Shown in pieces: positions 1 through 6,832 of a stretch of 39,528 bases of DNA. The notes below the pieces were generated by a model. The model ran no database searches and was not told the DNA's origin. It was given only the letters and a program-made list of their open reading frames with translations. Source of the stretch: a virus; IMG/VR virus record IMGVR_UViG_3300027719_000013, positions 1 to 39,528 of that record; one strand, written 5' to 3'. Made by a program: the position numbers and the translations under genes. How positions within the stretch are numbered: the first letter of the stretch is position 1; each line of letters opens with the position of its first letter.

Positions 1-127
1 AATAGAGAGATAAAAGAAAATATCTCTCATCAAATTAAACACCGAGAAATATCTAATGATGAGTTTATGACACCACCAGAATTAGTAAAAGAGTTGATTA
101 AGTTTGTAAATCCTACTGGAACAATAC
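1..127. repeat. Terminal direct repeat, left copy (circular join)
   Basis: These 127 bases are identical to 39402-39528 at the other end. An exact 127-bp overlap is what a de Bruijn assembler with k=127 leaves on a circular contig, so this is most simply an assembly mark of a circular or circularly permuted genome. A true 127-bp terminal repeat in the virion is the less likely alternative. Confidence 0.9.
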
Positions 128-468
128 TAGATAGTGCTTATGGAACTGGAAACTTTACAATAGACAAATCAACTACTGATTTTTTTAATTGGACTGAAAA
201 AGTAGATTGGATAGTAACTAATCCACCTTATTCAAAAATTGACGATTATTTAAAACATTCTTGCGAGATAGCCAATAAAGGATTTTCTTATTTACTTGGA
301 CTTCATAATTTAACACCTAAAAGAATTTGTGAGTGTGAAAAGAAAGGATTTTTTATAACTAGAATACATCTTTGTAAGGTGTTTAAGTGGTATGGAATAT
401 CAGCTATGATAGTTTGGGAAAAGAATAAAAAACCAATTATAAATTATGACCGAATAGTCTGGAGATAA
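1..468 (+). CDS. DNA adenine N6-methyltransferase, C-terminal part (gene spans the circular join)
   Basis: The frame is open from base 1 and joins in frame with the ATG at 39381, giving a protein of about 162 residues. It would transfer a methyl group from S-adenosylmethionine to the N6 of adenine in DNA. Visible motifs on the joined protein are DEFMTPPEL near residues 26-34, the SAM-binding DSAYGTGNF (about 51-59) and the catalytic NPPY (about 81-84). It is short for the family, so the target-recognition part must be small. Phage methylases of this type usually protect the genome from host restriction. An internal ATG at 67 would remove the residues in front of TPPEL, so the start at 39381 is preferred. 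No specificity can be read. Confidence 0.85.
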   Translation, partial: NREIKENISHQIKHREISNDEFMTPPELVKELIKFVNPTGTILDSAYGTGNFTIDKSTTDFFNWTEKVDWIVTNPPYSKIDDYLKHSCEIANKGFSYLLGLHNLTPKRICECEKKGFFITRIHLCKVFKWYGISAMIVWEKNKKPIINYDRIVWR

Positions 469-473
469 TCCCA

Positions 474-495
474 ATGAAAACAAAATCTAATATGA
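474..495 (+). repeat. 22-nt start-codon repeat, copy 1
   Basis: The 22 nt beginning atgaaaacaaaatctaatat are identical to 677-698. Each copy supplies the first seven residues (MKTKSNM) of its gene. The gene bodies that follow are unrelated. Confidence 0.9.
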
Positions 496-680
496 AAGAT
501 AATAGAGAGATAAAAAAGAAAGAAGTATTAAAAAAAGTATATGGTGGTGAAAGAACTCCATCTATGCACGATTTTAATTGGCAAGATGGTGTCTGTAAGA
601 AATGTGGTTCGTTTATTGGAGAAAAAGGTTTAATATTATTATGTAAAGTAATTTCTCCTGAAGAACTTAAATCCCTATGA
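474..680 (+). CDS. Small zinc-ribbon-like protein
   Basis: A 68-residue protein of unknown function. It has a CKKC pair at residues 41-44 and a further Cys at 57, possibly with His32, so it may bind a metal. The N-terminal third is Lys-rich. It begins five bases after the methyltransferase stop, and its own TGA overlaps the next ATG (ATGA at 677-680), so the genes are translationally coupled. Its first 22 nt are identical to the start of the next gene, and the following segment matches the start of the methyltransferase gene (see findings). Confidence 0.6.
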   Translation: MKTKSNMKDNREIKKKEVLKKVYGGERTPSMHDFNWQDGVCKKCGSFIGEKGLILLCKVISPEELKSL

Positions 681-698
681 AAACAAAATCTAATATGA
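677..698 (+). repeat. 22-nt start-codon repeat, copy 2
   Basis: Identical to 474-495. It supplies the MKTKSNM start of the second zinc-ribbon gene. Confidence 0.9.
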
Positions 699-1210
699 CA
701 GTAGAACTAAATACTGACCCAAATAAACCACTAATTGACCCACCAGATTATAAAAACTTTCTTAAACAAAAACCTAAAGAATTAGATTATTGCCCAGATT
801 GTAATCAAATGACTAACCATAAAGATGGCAAATGTTTAAAATGTAAACCTAAAGAATTAGAGTGTAGAGAAAGTATTGAAATATTTATTAACCAAATTAT
901 TGATGACTTAGCACCATTGGCATATAGAAATGGTAGTTATGAAGAATATAAAAAACAAAAGGAAGAAATGATTGATAAATTTCAATATTTGTTTACCCAA
1001 CAAAGAACAGAACTAGAGATAAAACAATCTAAAATAAATGAAGAAAGAGATGAAGCAAATTTTGAAATGGCAGAAGAATTAAAGAAAGTTGCTCTTGAAA
1101 AACAAAGAACAGAACTATTAGAGGAGATAGAAAGTGAAAAATCAAAACATACTCCCAATAGTGGTGCTGGTAGAGTATTAACACAATTATTAATTAAACT
1201 AAAAAAATGA
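677..1210 (+). CDS. Zinc-ribbon and coiled-coil protein
   Basis: 177 residues, function unknown. A four-cysteine zinc ribbon is clear: CPDC at residues 39-42 and CLKC at 53-56, flanked by two copies of KPKEL. The second half (about 100-165) is rich in Glu, Lys and Gln with a repeated QRTELxxxIxxxK pattern, which predicts a coiled coil and probably oligomerisation. The stop overlaps the next start (ATGA at 1207-1210). The family is not recognised. Confidence 0.65.
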   Translation: MKTKSNMTVELNTDPNKPLIDPPDYKNFLKQKPKELDYCPDCNQMTNHKDGKCLKCKPKELECRESIEIFINQIIDDLAPLAYRNGSYEEYKKQKEEMIDKFQYLFTQQRTELEIKQSKINEERDEANFEMAEELKKVALEKQRTELLEEIESEKSKHTPNSGAGRVLTQLLIKLKK

Positions 1211-1416
1211 ACACAACATATTTAGAGCAACTTACTATTTTAAGAAAAAGACATAATATTTCACAACAAGAATTAGGTGAAAAACTTGGAATTAGCCACG
1301 CTGCTATTTCTGATATGGAAAAAGGTAAAACCAAAATTACTATTGGTAGATTATTTGAGTGGACTGAAGCCTTAAGGGTTGGATTAGATATTTCTTTTAT
1401 AGATAAAAATTATTAA
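1207..1416 (+). CDS. XRE/Cro-family HTH regulator
   Basis: A 69-residue protein that is almost all helix-turn-helix of the HTH_3 (Cro/CI) family. The helices at about 17-44 contain ISQQELGEKLGISHAAISDMEKGK, shown here as the recognisable family pattern of QxxLA/G, then S-x-x-x-ISxxExG. It binds DNA, probably as a dimer, and is the best candidate in the genome for an early transcription regulator. It has no peptidase or oligomerisation domain, so it resembles Cro more than CI. It overlaps the preceding gene by four bases. Confidence 0.8.
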   Translation: MNTTYLEQLTILRKRHNISQQELGEKLGISHAAISDMEKGKTKITIGRLFEWTEALRVGLDISFIDKNY

Positions 1417-1434
1417 ATTTACTTAATAAGAAAG

Positions 1435-1689
1435 ATGAATAAACTAAAAGAATTTAAAAAACTAACTAATCAAGAATCCTTTGAAGAATTATTAAAACAA
1501 GGTGTTAAAAATGCTTTTGGATTTATTAACCAAAACTATATTAGTAAAGAGGAGATGCTAGGATTAGAGGAATTAAAACTAGAAGATGTTTTGAGTGAGA
1601 AATCAAAATATTATGGTAATACACCAACAGATAAGTTGGTAAGAAATCTATTAAGAAATAAAATCAAAGAGAAGATTAAAAAACTATGA
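1435..1689 (+). CDS. Hypothetical early protein
   Basis: 84 residues, charged and mostly helical by composition (Lys, Glu and Leu rich), with a basic C-terminus. No family is recognised. It lies 18 bases after the HTH gene, and its TGA overlaps an ATG at 1686 that opens a 19-codon frame. Its place in the early run of short genes suggests an accessory function. Confidence 0.55.
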   Translation: MNKLKEFKKLTNQESFEELLKQGVKNAFGFINQNYISKEEMLGLEELKLEDVLSEKSKYYGNTPTDKLVRNLLRNKIKEKIKKL

Positions 1690-1745
1690 ATATATCAACA
1701 CCAGATGGTAAAAGTCCGCTTATTGATGGAAGTGCAGGAGAATAA
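1686..1745 (+). CDS. Possible 19-residue peptide
   Basis: A short frame that starts on the preceding stop (ATGA overlap) and ends three bases before the next ATG. The peptide ends PLIDGSAGE. It fills the gap exactly between two coupled genes, which is the only argument that it is translated. It may be spacer. Confidence 0.25.
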   Translation: MNISTPDGKSPLIDGSAGE

Positions 1746-1748
1746 ACT

Positions 1749-1838
1749 ATGAATAATCTAATTAAAGTAATAGGAAACTTCTTCTTTAGTTATGTCTGCT
1801 TTATTGTAGGAGTTATAATTTTAGCTAGTATAAAATGA
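1749..1838 (+). CDS. 29-residue single-span membrane peptide
   Basis: The peptide is almost wholly one hydrophobic helix (residues about 4-27, with FFFSYVCFIVGVIILA). It starts three bases after the preceding frame, and its stop overlaps the next ATG (1835-1838). Function unknown; small early membrane peptides of phages often alter the host envelope, but nothing here shows that. Confidence 0.45.
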   Translation: MNNLIKVIGNFFFSYVCFIVGVIILASIK

Positions 1839-2014
1839 GAGGAACAGAATTAGCTAGAATATTAAAGAAACCACAAGAAATGATAGCTATTTGGATGAGA
1901 GAAGGTAAATTCAAAACAGCTACTAAAGTATATTGCGACCATAGATATGTCTGGGATATAGATGATGAAGAAGCCTTAAACTTTATTGCTTCATTTACAT
2001 CTTCTAGCACCTAG
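1835..2014 (+). CDS. Small winged-HTH-like / excisionase-like protein
   Basis: 59 residues in the plus-strand frame, coupled to the membrane peptide by ATGA. The text LARILKKPQEMIAIWMREG followed by basic residues and a WDID strand resembles the helix-turn-helix plus wing of small MerR/excisionase-like DNA-binding proteins. A minus-strand frame over the same bases (1825-2010) is hydrophobic, lacks an operon partner and was rejected. Function is inferred from pattern only. Confidence 0.5.
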   Translation: MRGTELARILKKPQEMIAIWMREGKFKTATKVYCDHRYVWDIDDEEALNFIASFTSSST

Positions 2015-2081
2015 GCTTGTTCTTATTTCTCGACAAACTATTTATAAGTTTTGGGTGTTAGAATATATAAATTAAATAAAA

Positions 2082-2327
2082 ATGACTAAGGGAAAGAAAA
2101 TGCCACCGGTTTTAAAAAAGAGAATGATAGAAACCCAAATTAAAGTCTTTAAACATCGAGCTAAACCATTTTTCCAAATAGATAAAAAAACAAAAGATAT
2201 AGTGGCTTATTGGAATAGTTTAGGAGAAATAAATCGTTTATTAGGTTACAGACCATATCATATTCAAAGAGTTTTACATGGAGAATTTAAAACTTTTAAG
2301 GGTTATAATTGGGTATATGTTAATTAG
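2082..2327 (+). CDS. NUMOD1-like DNA-binding protein, stand-alone
   Basis: 81 residues. Residues about 29-79 fit the NUMOD1 pattern found in the DNA-binding tails of homing endonucleases: FFQIDKKTKDIVAYWNSL, then a helix (GEINRLLGYRPYHIQRVL), then GYNWVYV at the end. No nuclease domain is fused or adjacent, so it is either a free DNA-binding module or what remains of a homing endonuclease. It is preceded by 67 bases without a gene and followed by the promoter of the sugar cargo. Confidence 0.6.
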   Translation: MTKGKKMPPVLKKRMIETQIKVFKHRAKPFFQIDKKTKDIVAYWNSLGEINRLLGYRPYHIQRVLHGEFKTFKGYNWVYVN

Positions 2328-2332
2328 CAATA

Positions 2333-2341
2333 TGTTATAAT
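2333..2341 (+). promoter_or_regulatory. Extended -10 promoter, leaderless, for the epimerase operon
   Basis: TGtTATAAT, with TATAAT at 2336-2341, lies exactly seven bases before the ATG at 2349. Transcription should begin at or next to the start codon. No convincing -35 is seen; the TGn extension would compensate. Confidence 0.7.
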
Positions 2342-2348
2342 ACTGCTA

Positions 2349-3182
2349 ATGAACAAGACCTTTATTTCAGGAGCAAATGGTTTTATCGGTAGTTATTTAA
2401 AGGATAAATTTAAGGCTGAAGGTATACCCAGAAAATACTTATATAGTGGTAATTTAGATAGTTTATTAGAAGGTGCAGAAACTGTAATTCATTGTGCTAG
2501 TTATGGTAATATGGCATGGCAAAAAGAGATAAGTGAAACTTTTGATGCTAATGTACTTTCTACTTTTGATTTACTTGAATCATGTCGTAAGGTTGGAGTT
2601 AAGAACTTTATTTTTATTGGTACTAGCTCCGAATATGGGGACAAAGAAGAACCAATGAGTGAAGAAATGTTACCGGAAACTAAAACTATGTATGGTTGTA
2701 CTAAAGTCTGTGGAACTTATTTAACACGCCATTATTCTCAATATATGAACACAGTTACCATAAGACCATTTTCGATTTATGGAGAGAGAGAAGATGATAG
2801 GCGTTTTATCCCTAAACTAATTAGTTCAATACTAACCAATAGTCAATTTACCTTAATGGAAGGTAGACACGACTGGTTACATATAGACGACTTTTGTAAT
2901 GCAATTGATATAGTCTTAAAAAATATGGATTTACTTAGTGGATTAGTAATTAATGTTGGTAGTGGTAGAGAATTTACAAATGGAGAAGTATTAGAGATTT
3001 TAAACATCATATCGGGTAAGAAAGCTAATATTGTCATAGCTCCTAAAAAAGAACAAGACAGTAATACATGGGTGGCAAATAATGGTAAAATAAGGGCGTT
3101 AGGATGGAAACAAAGAGTTAGTCTATACGATGGTTTAAAAAAAGTTTATGACTATAAAACAGCGTCTAATCAAAATATGTAA
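2349..3182 (+). CDS. NAD-dependent epimerase/dehydratase (extended SDR)
   Basis: 277 residues, typical length for NDP-sugar epimerases, dehydratases or reductases of the extended short-chain dehydrogenase family. The Rossmann motif GANGFIG is at 8-14, the catalytic Ser region SSEYG at 93-97, and the YxxxK pair at Tyr115/Lys119. It should bind NAD(P) and act on a nucleotide sugar; which reaction is not visible. It is followed with a 35-base overlap by a transketolase half gene, so the three genes probably make one activated sugar. It has a private leaderless promoter. Cargo rather than virion gene. Confidence 0.85.
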   Translation: MNKTFISGANGFIGSYLKDKFKAEGIPRKYLYSGNLDSLLEGAETVIHCASYGNMAWQKEISETFDANVLSTFDLLESCRKVGVKNFIFIGTSSEYGDKEEPMSEEMLPETKTMYGCTKVCGTYLTRHYSQYMNTVTIRPFSIYGEREDDRRFIPKLISSILTNSQFTLMEGRHDWLHIDDFCNAIDIVLKNMDLLSGLVINVGSGREFTNGEVLEILNIISGKKANIVIAPKKEQDSNTWVANNGKIRALGWKQRVSLYDGLKKVYDYKTASNQNM

Positions 3183-3813
3183 AGAACATCAATTGACTCA
3201 TGTTGGATCATGTTTGAGTGCAATTAATGGAATTGATGCGGTCTATAAAGTCAAGAATAACAACGAGAAATTTATATTAAGTAATGGACACGCAGCTCAT
3301 GCTCTTTATGTAGTGTTAGAAAGTAAAGGATTTAGTATCGAACAATTGTTAAGAATGGGAACTCACCCTGATAGATTAACTAAAATTGCTAATGATGGAT
3401 TAGTAGAAGAACCAATCGATTGTTCAACTGGATCACTTGGAATGGGTTTAACAGTAGCAATAGGAATGGCTTTTGCTAATAGAGGTAAGAATGTTTACTG
3501 TATGATTTCTGATGGTGAAATGGCCGAAGGGTGTATTTGGGAATCACTAAGGATAATACATGATTTTGATTTAACTAATCTAAAACTTTTAGTCAATGCT
3601 AATGGTTATGGTGCTTATAAAGAAATAGACACCGATGAGTTGATACCACGTTTTCAATCATTTGGATTTGCTGTATCTAAAGTAAAAGATGATGTAGATG
3701 AAATAATCGGATCACTCAAAATCTGTATTGACTTTCCGGTAGTAACATTTATTGAAACAAATAGTGATTACAAAGAGCTTAAAGGTTTAGACTCACATTA
3801 TGGAAAGATATAA
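3148..3813 (+). CDS. Transketolase, N-terminal (thiamine-diphosphate) subunit
   Basis: 221 residues covering only the PP domain of a transketolase. Landmarks are THVGS (His18), LSNGHAAHAL (residues 44-53), and the TPP/metal motif from SDGE (121-124) through NANG (150-153), where classical enzymes have GDGE and DNNG. With the next gene it would form a two-subunit enzyme moving a two-carbon ketol unit between sugars. Split transketolases like this are known in sugar biosynthesis clusters as well as in central metabolism. The start overlaps the epimerase end, and the stop overlaps the partner start. Confidence 0.85.
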   Translation: MTIKQRLIKICKEHQLTHVGSCLSAINGIDAVYKVKNNNEKFILSNGHAAHALYVVLESKGFSIEQLLRMGTHPDRLTKIANDGLVEEPIDCSTGSLGMGLTVAIGMAFANRGKNVYCMISDGEMAEGCIWESLRIIHDFDLTNLKLLVNANGYGAYKEIDTDELIPRFQSFGFAVSKVKDDVDEIIGSLKICIDFPVVTFIETNSDYKELKGLDSHYGKI

Positions 3814-4294
3814 TTCAATGAGAGGATATTTTGCTTTTGAGTTATGGTTACAAATGCAAAAGAACCCTAATATATATTTAATAACTGGGGACTTAGGTTA
3901 TGGTATGTTTGACCAGATTAAAAAAGACTTCCCAGATAGATTTATAAATTGTGGAGCTAGTGAACAAACCATGATTGGAATAGGTGTAGGACTAGCACTA
4001 GAAGGTAAAATACCATTCTGTTATTCCATAACTCCTTTCTTACTTTACAGACCTTTTGAATGGATAAGAAACTATTTAGATCACGAGAAAATACCAGTCA
4101 TATTAGTTGGTGGCGGTAGAAATAAGGATTATGAACACGATGGTTTTACCCACCATGCAGAAGAAGATAAAGATGTAATGAAGTTATTTAAAAATATAGA
4201 AGCATATTGGCCAGAAACCAAAGAAGAAATACCAGAGTTAGTTAGTAAGATAATAGATAGTAAAAAACCTAATTACTTAAATTTAACGAGATAA
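3800..4294 (+). CDS. Transketolase, pyrimidine-binding subunit
   Basis: 164 residues matching the middle (Pyr) domain of transketolase: GDLG at 30-33, DRFINCGASEQ with the catalytic Glu55 that activates the thiamine ring, and the THHAEED segment at 117-123 that lines the active site. The third, C-terminal domain of full-length enzymes is absent, which is common in split forms and leaves catalysis possible because that domain is not catalytic. It overlaps the PP-domain gene by 14 bases. Confidence 0.85.
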   Translation: MERYNSMRGYFAFELWLQMQKNPNIYLITGDLGYGMFDQIKKDFPDRFINCGASEQTMIGIGVGLALEGKIPFCYSITPFLLYRPFEWIRNYLDHEKIPVILVGGGRNKDYEHDGFTHHAEEDKDVMKLFKNIEAYWPETKEEIPELVSKIIDSKKPNYLNLTR

Positions 4295-4299
4295 TAACC

Positions 4300-4374
4300 G
4301 CATAGTCCCCTACCCTACCCCAGACTATGCATCCCTATTTTTGTGCGTGAGAGTGGTTAAAAACAGAGTAGGGG
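4300..4374 (+). other. Hairpin and possible pseudoknot upstream of the terminase genes
   Basis: GCATAGTC (4300-4307) and GACTATGC (4323-4330) form an 8-bp perfect stem around a C-rich loop of CCCTA repeats. The loop strand CCCCTAC (4307-4313) is complementary to GTAGGGG at 4368-4374, so an H-type pseudoknot is possible. A short T-run follows the first stem, so a terminator for the sugar operon is one reading; a packaging (pac/cos) site next to terS is another. Which is right cannot be told by reading. Confidence 0.5.
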
Positions 4375-4405
4375 AGTGGTATAAACAACAATTACCGCAT
4401 TAATG

Positions 4406-4411
4406 TATAAT
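4406..4411 (+). promoter_or_regulatory. -10 box of the terminase operon, leaderless
   Basis: TATAAT lies six bases before the ATG at 4418. TAAACA at 4382-4387 is a weak -35 at 18 bp. The box overlaps the alternative ATG at 4403, which therefore cannot be the start used by this promoter. Confidence 0.65.
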
Positions 4412-4417
4412 ATAGAT

Positions 4418-4879
4418 ATGGCAATAGTTAATAATAATAAAGCTAAAATTCATGTAGGAAGGCCAACTGCTTATGATCCAAAGTATTGTGATGAGATAAT
4501 GGATTACTTTGACATAGAACCTCATTTTGAAACACCAGTAATAATTACTTATAAAGACGGAACTACAAAAGAAGAAGTGAAACTATTACCTTCTGACTTA
4601 CCAACACTTGCTGGATTTGCTGTAAAAATTGGAGTTCATAGAGATACCATAAATCAATGGTCAAAAGATTATAAAGAATTTTCCGACGCCATAAAGCGAG
4701 CTAAGGAATGTCAAGAAAATATATTAGTAACTAATGGGTTACAAAATTTATATGCACAACCATTTGCTATTATGGCTAGTAAAAATATATTAAATTGGAG
4801 AGATAAGAAAGATATAACGACAGATGAAGAAAAAATAAATACAGGAGTAATTGTATTACCAGAACAAAATGACAAATGA
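4418..4879 (+). CDS. terS: Terminase small subunit
   Basis: 153 residues from the leaderless ATG. It precedes the large subunit with an 11-base overlap, the usual order. The middle (about residues 55-85) has a helix-turn-helix-like stretch, LAGFAVKIGVHRDTINQWS, as in the DNA-binding domain of small terminases that recognise the packaging site. The N-terminal GRPTAYDPKYCDEIMDYF is typical of phage small terminases. It should form a ring that brings the large subunit to the concatemer. Confidence 0.8.
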   Translation: MAIVNNNKAKIHVGRPTAYDPKYCDEIMDYFDIEPHFETPVIITYKDGTTKEEVKLLPSDLPTLAGFAVKIGVHRDTINQWSKDYKEFSDAIKRAKECQENILVTNGLQNLYAQPFAIMASKNILNWRDKKDITTDEEKINTGVIVLPEQNDK

Positions 4880-6281
4880 AGTTATATGGCGACCAAATGA
4901 AGGCCCTCAAACAGAAGTATTAAAACGTAGAGAATTTGAGGTTTTGTATGGTGGAAGTAGAGGTGGTGGAAAAACAGATGCAGGAATGGCATGGTTACTT
5001 AGATGGATTAATAATCCAAAATATAGAGCACTGATTATCAGACGAGATGTAAAAGATTTATCTGACTGGGTAGATAGGGCTAGGGTAATGTATGCTGGAA
5101 CTGGTGCTAACTTTGCTTATAGACCAGCAGAAATAACTTTTCCAAGTGGTGCAATATTTAGAACTGGTCATTTAAACGATGTTAATGCTTATACTTCATA
5201 TCAAGGACATGAATATCAAAAGATGCTTATTGAAGAATTAACCCAGATATCAGAAGAAGAAAGCTATCTAAAACTTATATCATCATGTCGTTCTACTGTA
5301 GATGGATTAGATCCTCAAGTATTTGCTACTACTAATCCAGGTGGTGCAGGTCATGGTTGGGTAAAGAATAGATTTATTGATATTGGTAAATGGGGAGAAC
5401 CGCACTTAGACCCTAAAACTGGATTAAGTCGTATATTTATACCGGCTAAAGTAACTGATAATCCTGTGCTTATGGAAAAAGATCCAGGGTATTTAATGAT
5501 GTTGGATGGTTTACCTGATAATCTTAGAAAAGCATGGAAAGATGGAAGTTGGGATATAGTTAGTGGTCAAGTGTTTACTGAATGGACACAACAAACTCAT
5601 GTAGTTCAACCATTTGATATACCTAGAGATTGGAAACGATGGTTGGCTATGGACTGGGGAACTAATGCTCCATTTGCAGTAGGTTGGTATGCTGAGGATT
5701 ATGACCAAAGATTTTATTTATATCGAGAATTGTATATGAATGGTAGAGATTTTGAATCTGCTATGGGTGTACCATTGACTCCTAAAAGATTAGCCAAAGT
5801 AATATTGGGTATATGTAAAAAGAATAATGAAGATTATGACTATTGTGTAGCTGATCCATCTATCTTTAATCAATCGTTATTTGGTAAGACTAAAGATGGT
5901 CAATTTGGTGGTAAATCTATTGCTGAAACTATGATGGAAGTTGGATTAAAACTAATCAAAGGTGATAATGATCGAGTAAACGGTTTAGGTAGAATGAGAG
6001 AAGTAATTAGTACAGCACCAGATGGTAAGCCATACTATCAAATATTTTCAAACTGTATCAAAACTATACAAATGTACCCTTCTATTTGTTATGATGAAAC
6101 CCACAGTAAACTAGATGATATTGATACTAATGGTAATGATCATGGTTATGATAGAGATAGATACTTTTTTATGAGCCGACCTAGTAAAATAGAAAAAAGA
6201 GAAGCTGAATCTGACAGTCCAATTCGTAGAGCTTATTTAAGACAACAAGTAGGGGATTACGTAGATGAGGTTGATGATTAA
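4869..6281 (+). CDS. terL: Terminase large subunit (ATPase and nuclease)
   Basis: 470 residues from ATG 4869; a TTG further upstream at 4851 is in frame but not needed. The packaging motor shows a Walker A GGSRGGGKT (28-36), a Walker B MLIEEL (119-124) with catalytic Glu, and the coupling motif TTNPGG (154-159). The RNase H-like nuclease begins at AMDWGTNAPFA (metal-binding Asp262) and continues with VADPS (Asp329) and a late Asp-rich stretch near 420. Length and motif spacing fit the Terminase_6 group. It cuts and pumps DNA through the portal. Confidence 0.93.
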   Translation: MTNEVIWRPNEGPQTEVLKRREFEVLYGGSRGGGKTDAGMAWLLRWINNPKYRALIIRRDVKDLSDWVDRARVMYAGTGANFAYRPAEITFPSGAIFRTGHLNDVNAYTSYQGHEYQKMLIEELTQISEEESYLKLISSCRSTVDGLDPQVFATTNPGGAGHGWVKNRFIDIGKWGEPHLDPKTGLSRIFIPAKVTDNPVLMEKDPGYLMMLDGLPDNLRKAWKDGSWDIVSGQVFTEWTQQTHVVQPFDIPRDWKRWLAMDWGTNAPFAVGWYAEDYDQRFYLYRELYMNGRDFESAMGVPLTPKRLAKVILGICKKNNEDYDYCVADPSIFNQSLFGKTKDGQFGGKSIAETMMEVGLKLIKGDNDRVNGLGRMREVISTAPDGKPYYQIFSNCIKTIQMYPSICYDETHSKLDDIDTNGNDHGYDRDRYFFMSRPSKIEKREAESDSPIRRAYLRQQVGDYVDEVDD

Positions 6282-6282
6282 A

Positions 6283-6291
6283 TGTTATAAT
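6283..6291 (+). promoter_or_regulatory. Extended -10 promoter after terL
   Basis: TGtTATAAT with TATAAT at 6286-6291. Unlike the other boxes of this kind it is not followed by a gene start: the ATG at 6292 touches the box and opens only nine codons. Transcription from about 6298 would make the structured spacer RNA. Confidence 0.5.
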
Positions 6292-6297
6292 ATGTTC

Positions 6298-6424
6298 TGT
6301 TTGACGGCAATGCGATTCTAGTCGTAATAAAGCAGTCGTTCTTGAGAGAACAAAGCTAAAATAGCTGAAGTAATTATCAGTAAAAATATGACAAAATCTC
6401 TCACTAGAAACTAGGTGATATAAT
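6298..6424 (+). ncRNA. Possible small structured RNA between two promoters
   Basis: About 120 bases without a gene, with a -10 box at each side. Local hairpins include GTTCT-TGAG-AGAAC, AGCT-AAAAT-AGCT, and CTAG-AAA-CTAG, the last ending just before the next -10. It may be a small RNA, an untranslated leader for the cargo genes, or an operator region. No family is recognised. Confidence 0.35.
6416..6424 (+). promoter_or_regulatory. Extended -10 promoter, leaderless, for cargo block 2
   Basis: TGaTATAAT with TATAAT at 6419-6424, six bases before ATG 6431. The alternative ATG at 6425 abuts the box and cannot be inside the transcript. A CTAG-AAA-CTAG inverted repeat ends directly upstream and could be an operator. 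Confidence 0.65.
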
Positions 6425-6430
6425 ATGTCA

Positions 6431-6832
6431 ATGGATAAAACAGAAATAAATGTAGAACTTTTAGACAAAGCCCTAGATTATGTTTACGATATTTTAGACC
6501 GTTCATCAATAGAATATATGCTATTTGGTGATACTGCTTACTCAATAATTAATAACGTTCCACCTAAAGTCCAAAAGATTACTCTTGGAGTAAAGCAATG
6601 TGATTTAACTGAGTTTGCTAAACGAATATTAGAATTGACTGTACCAGGTGCTACTAATGATGGTAGTAAGGTTAAATTTAATTCACCTGATGGAGTTCCA
6701 ATTGAGATAAGAATTATTAAAAAAGATTATCCATTCTTCAAAAATCCAGATACTGTTTTATTTAGAATGGACGCCTATCATATCCCAAATCCATTTGAAA
6801 ATTACTGGAAGATATATAGACTAATACAATGA
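6431..6832 (+). CDS. Nucleotidyltransferase-like protein, catalytic Asp pair apparently lost
   Basis: 133 residues. The pattern 'helix, then EYMLFGDTAYSII, then KVQKITLGVKQ' follows minimal nucleotidyltransferases of the Pol-beta superfamily, in which the corresponding strands read GG(x)A... and T.DIDL.V. Here the strand reads ITLGVK, without the Asp pair, so catalysis is doubtful. It overlaps the FkbM gene by four bases and probably works with it in glycan modification. Identification rests on fold pattern and is moderate at best. Confidence 0.5.
   Translation: MDKTEINVELLDKALDYVYDILDRSSIEYMLFGDTAYSIINNVPPKVQKITLGVKQCDLTEFAKRILELTVPGATNDGSKVKFNSPDGVPIEIRIIKKDYPFFKNPDTVLFRMDAYHIPNPFENYWKIYRLIQ

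Noticed and set aside
1825-2010. A 61-codon minus-strand frame
   Set aside because: The plus-strand frame 1835-2014 over the same bases is coupled by ATGA to its neighbour and looks like a DNA-binding protein; the minus frame is hydrophobic shadow.
4403-4420. ATG 4403 as the start of terS
   Set aside because: It lies directly before and across the TATAAT box at 4406-4411; the ATG at 4418 fits the six-base leaderless pattern.
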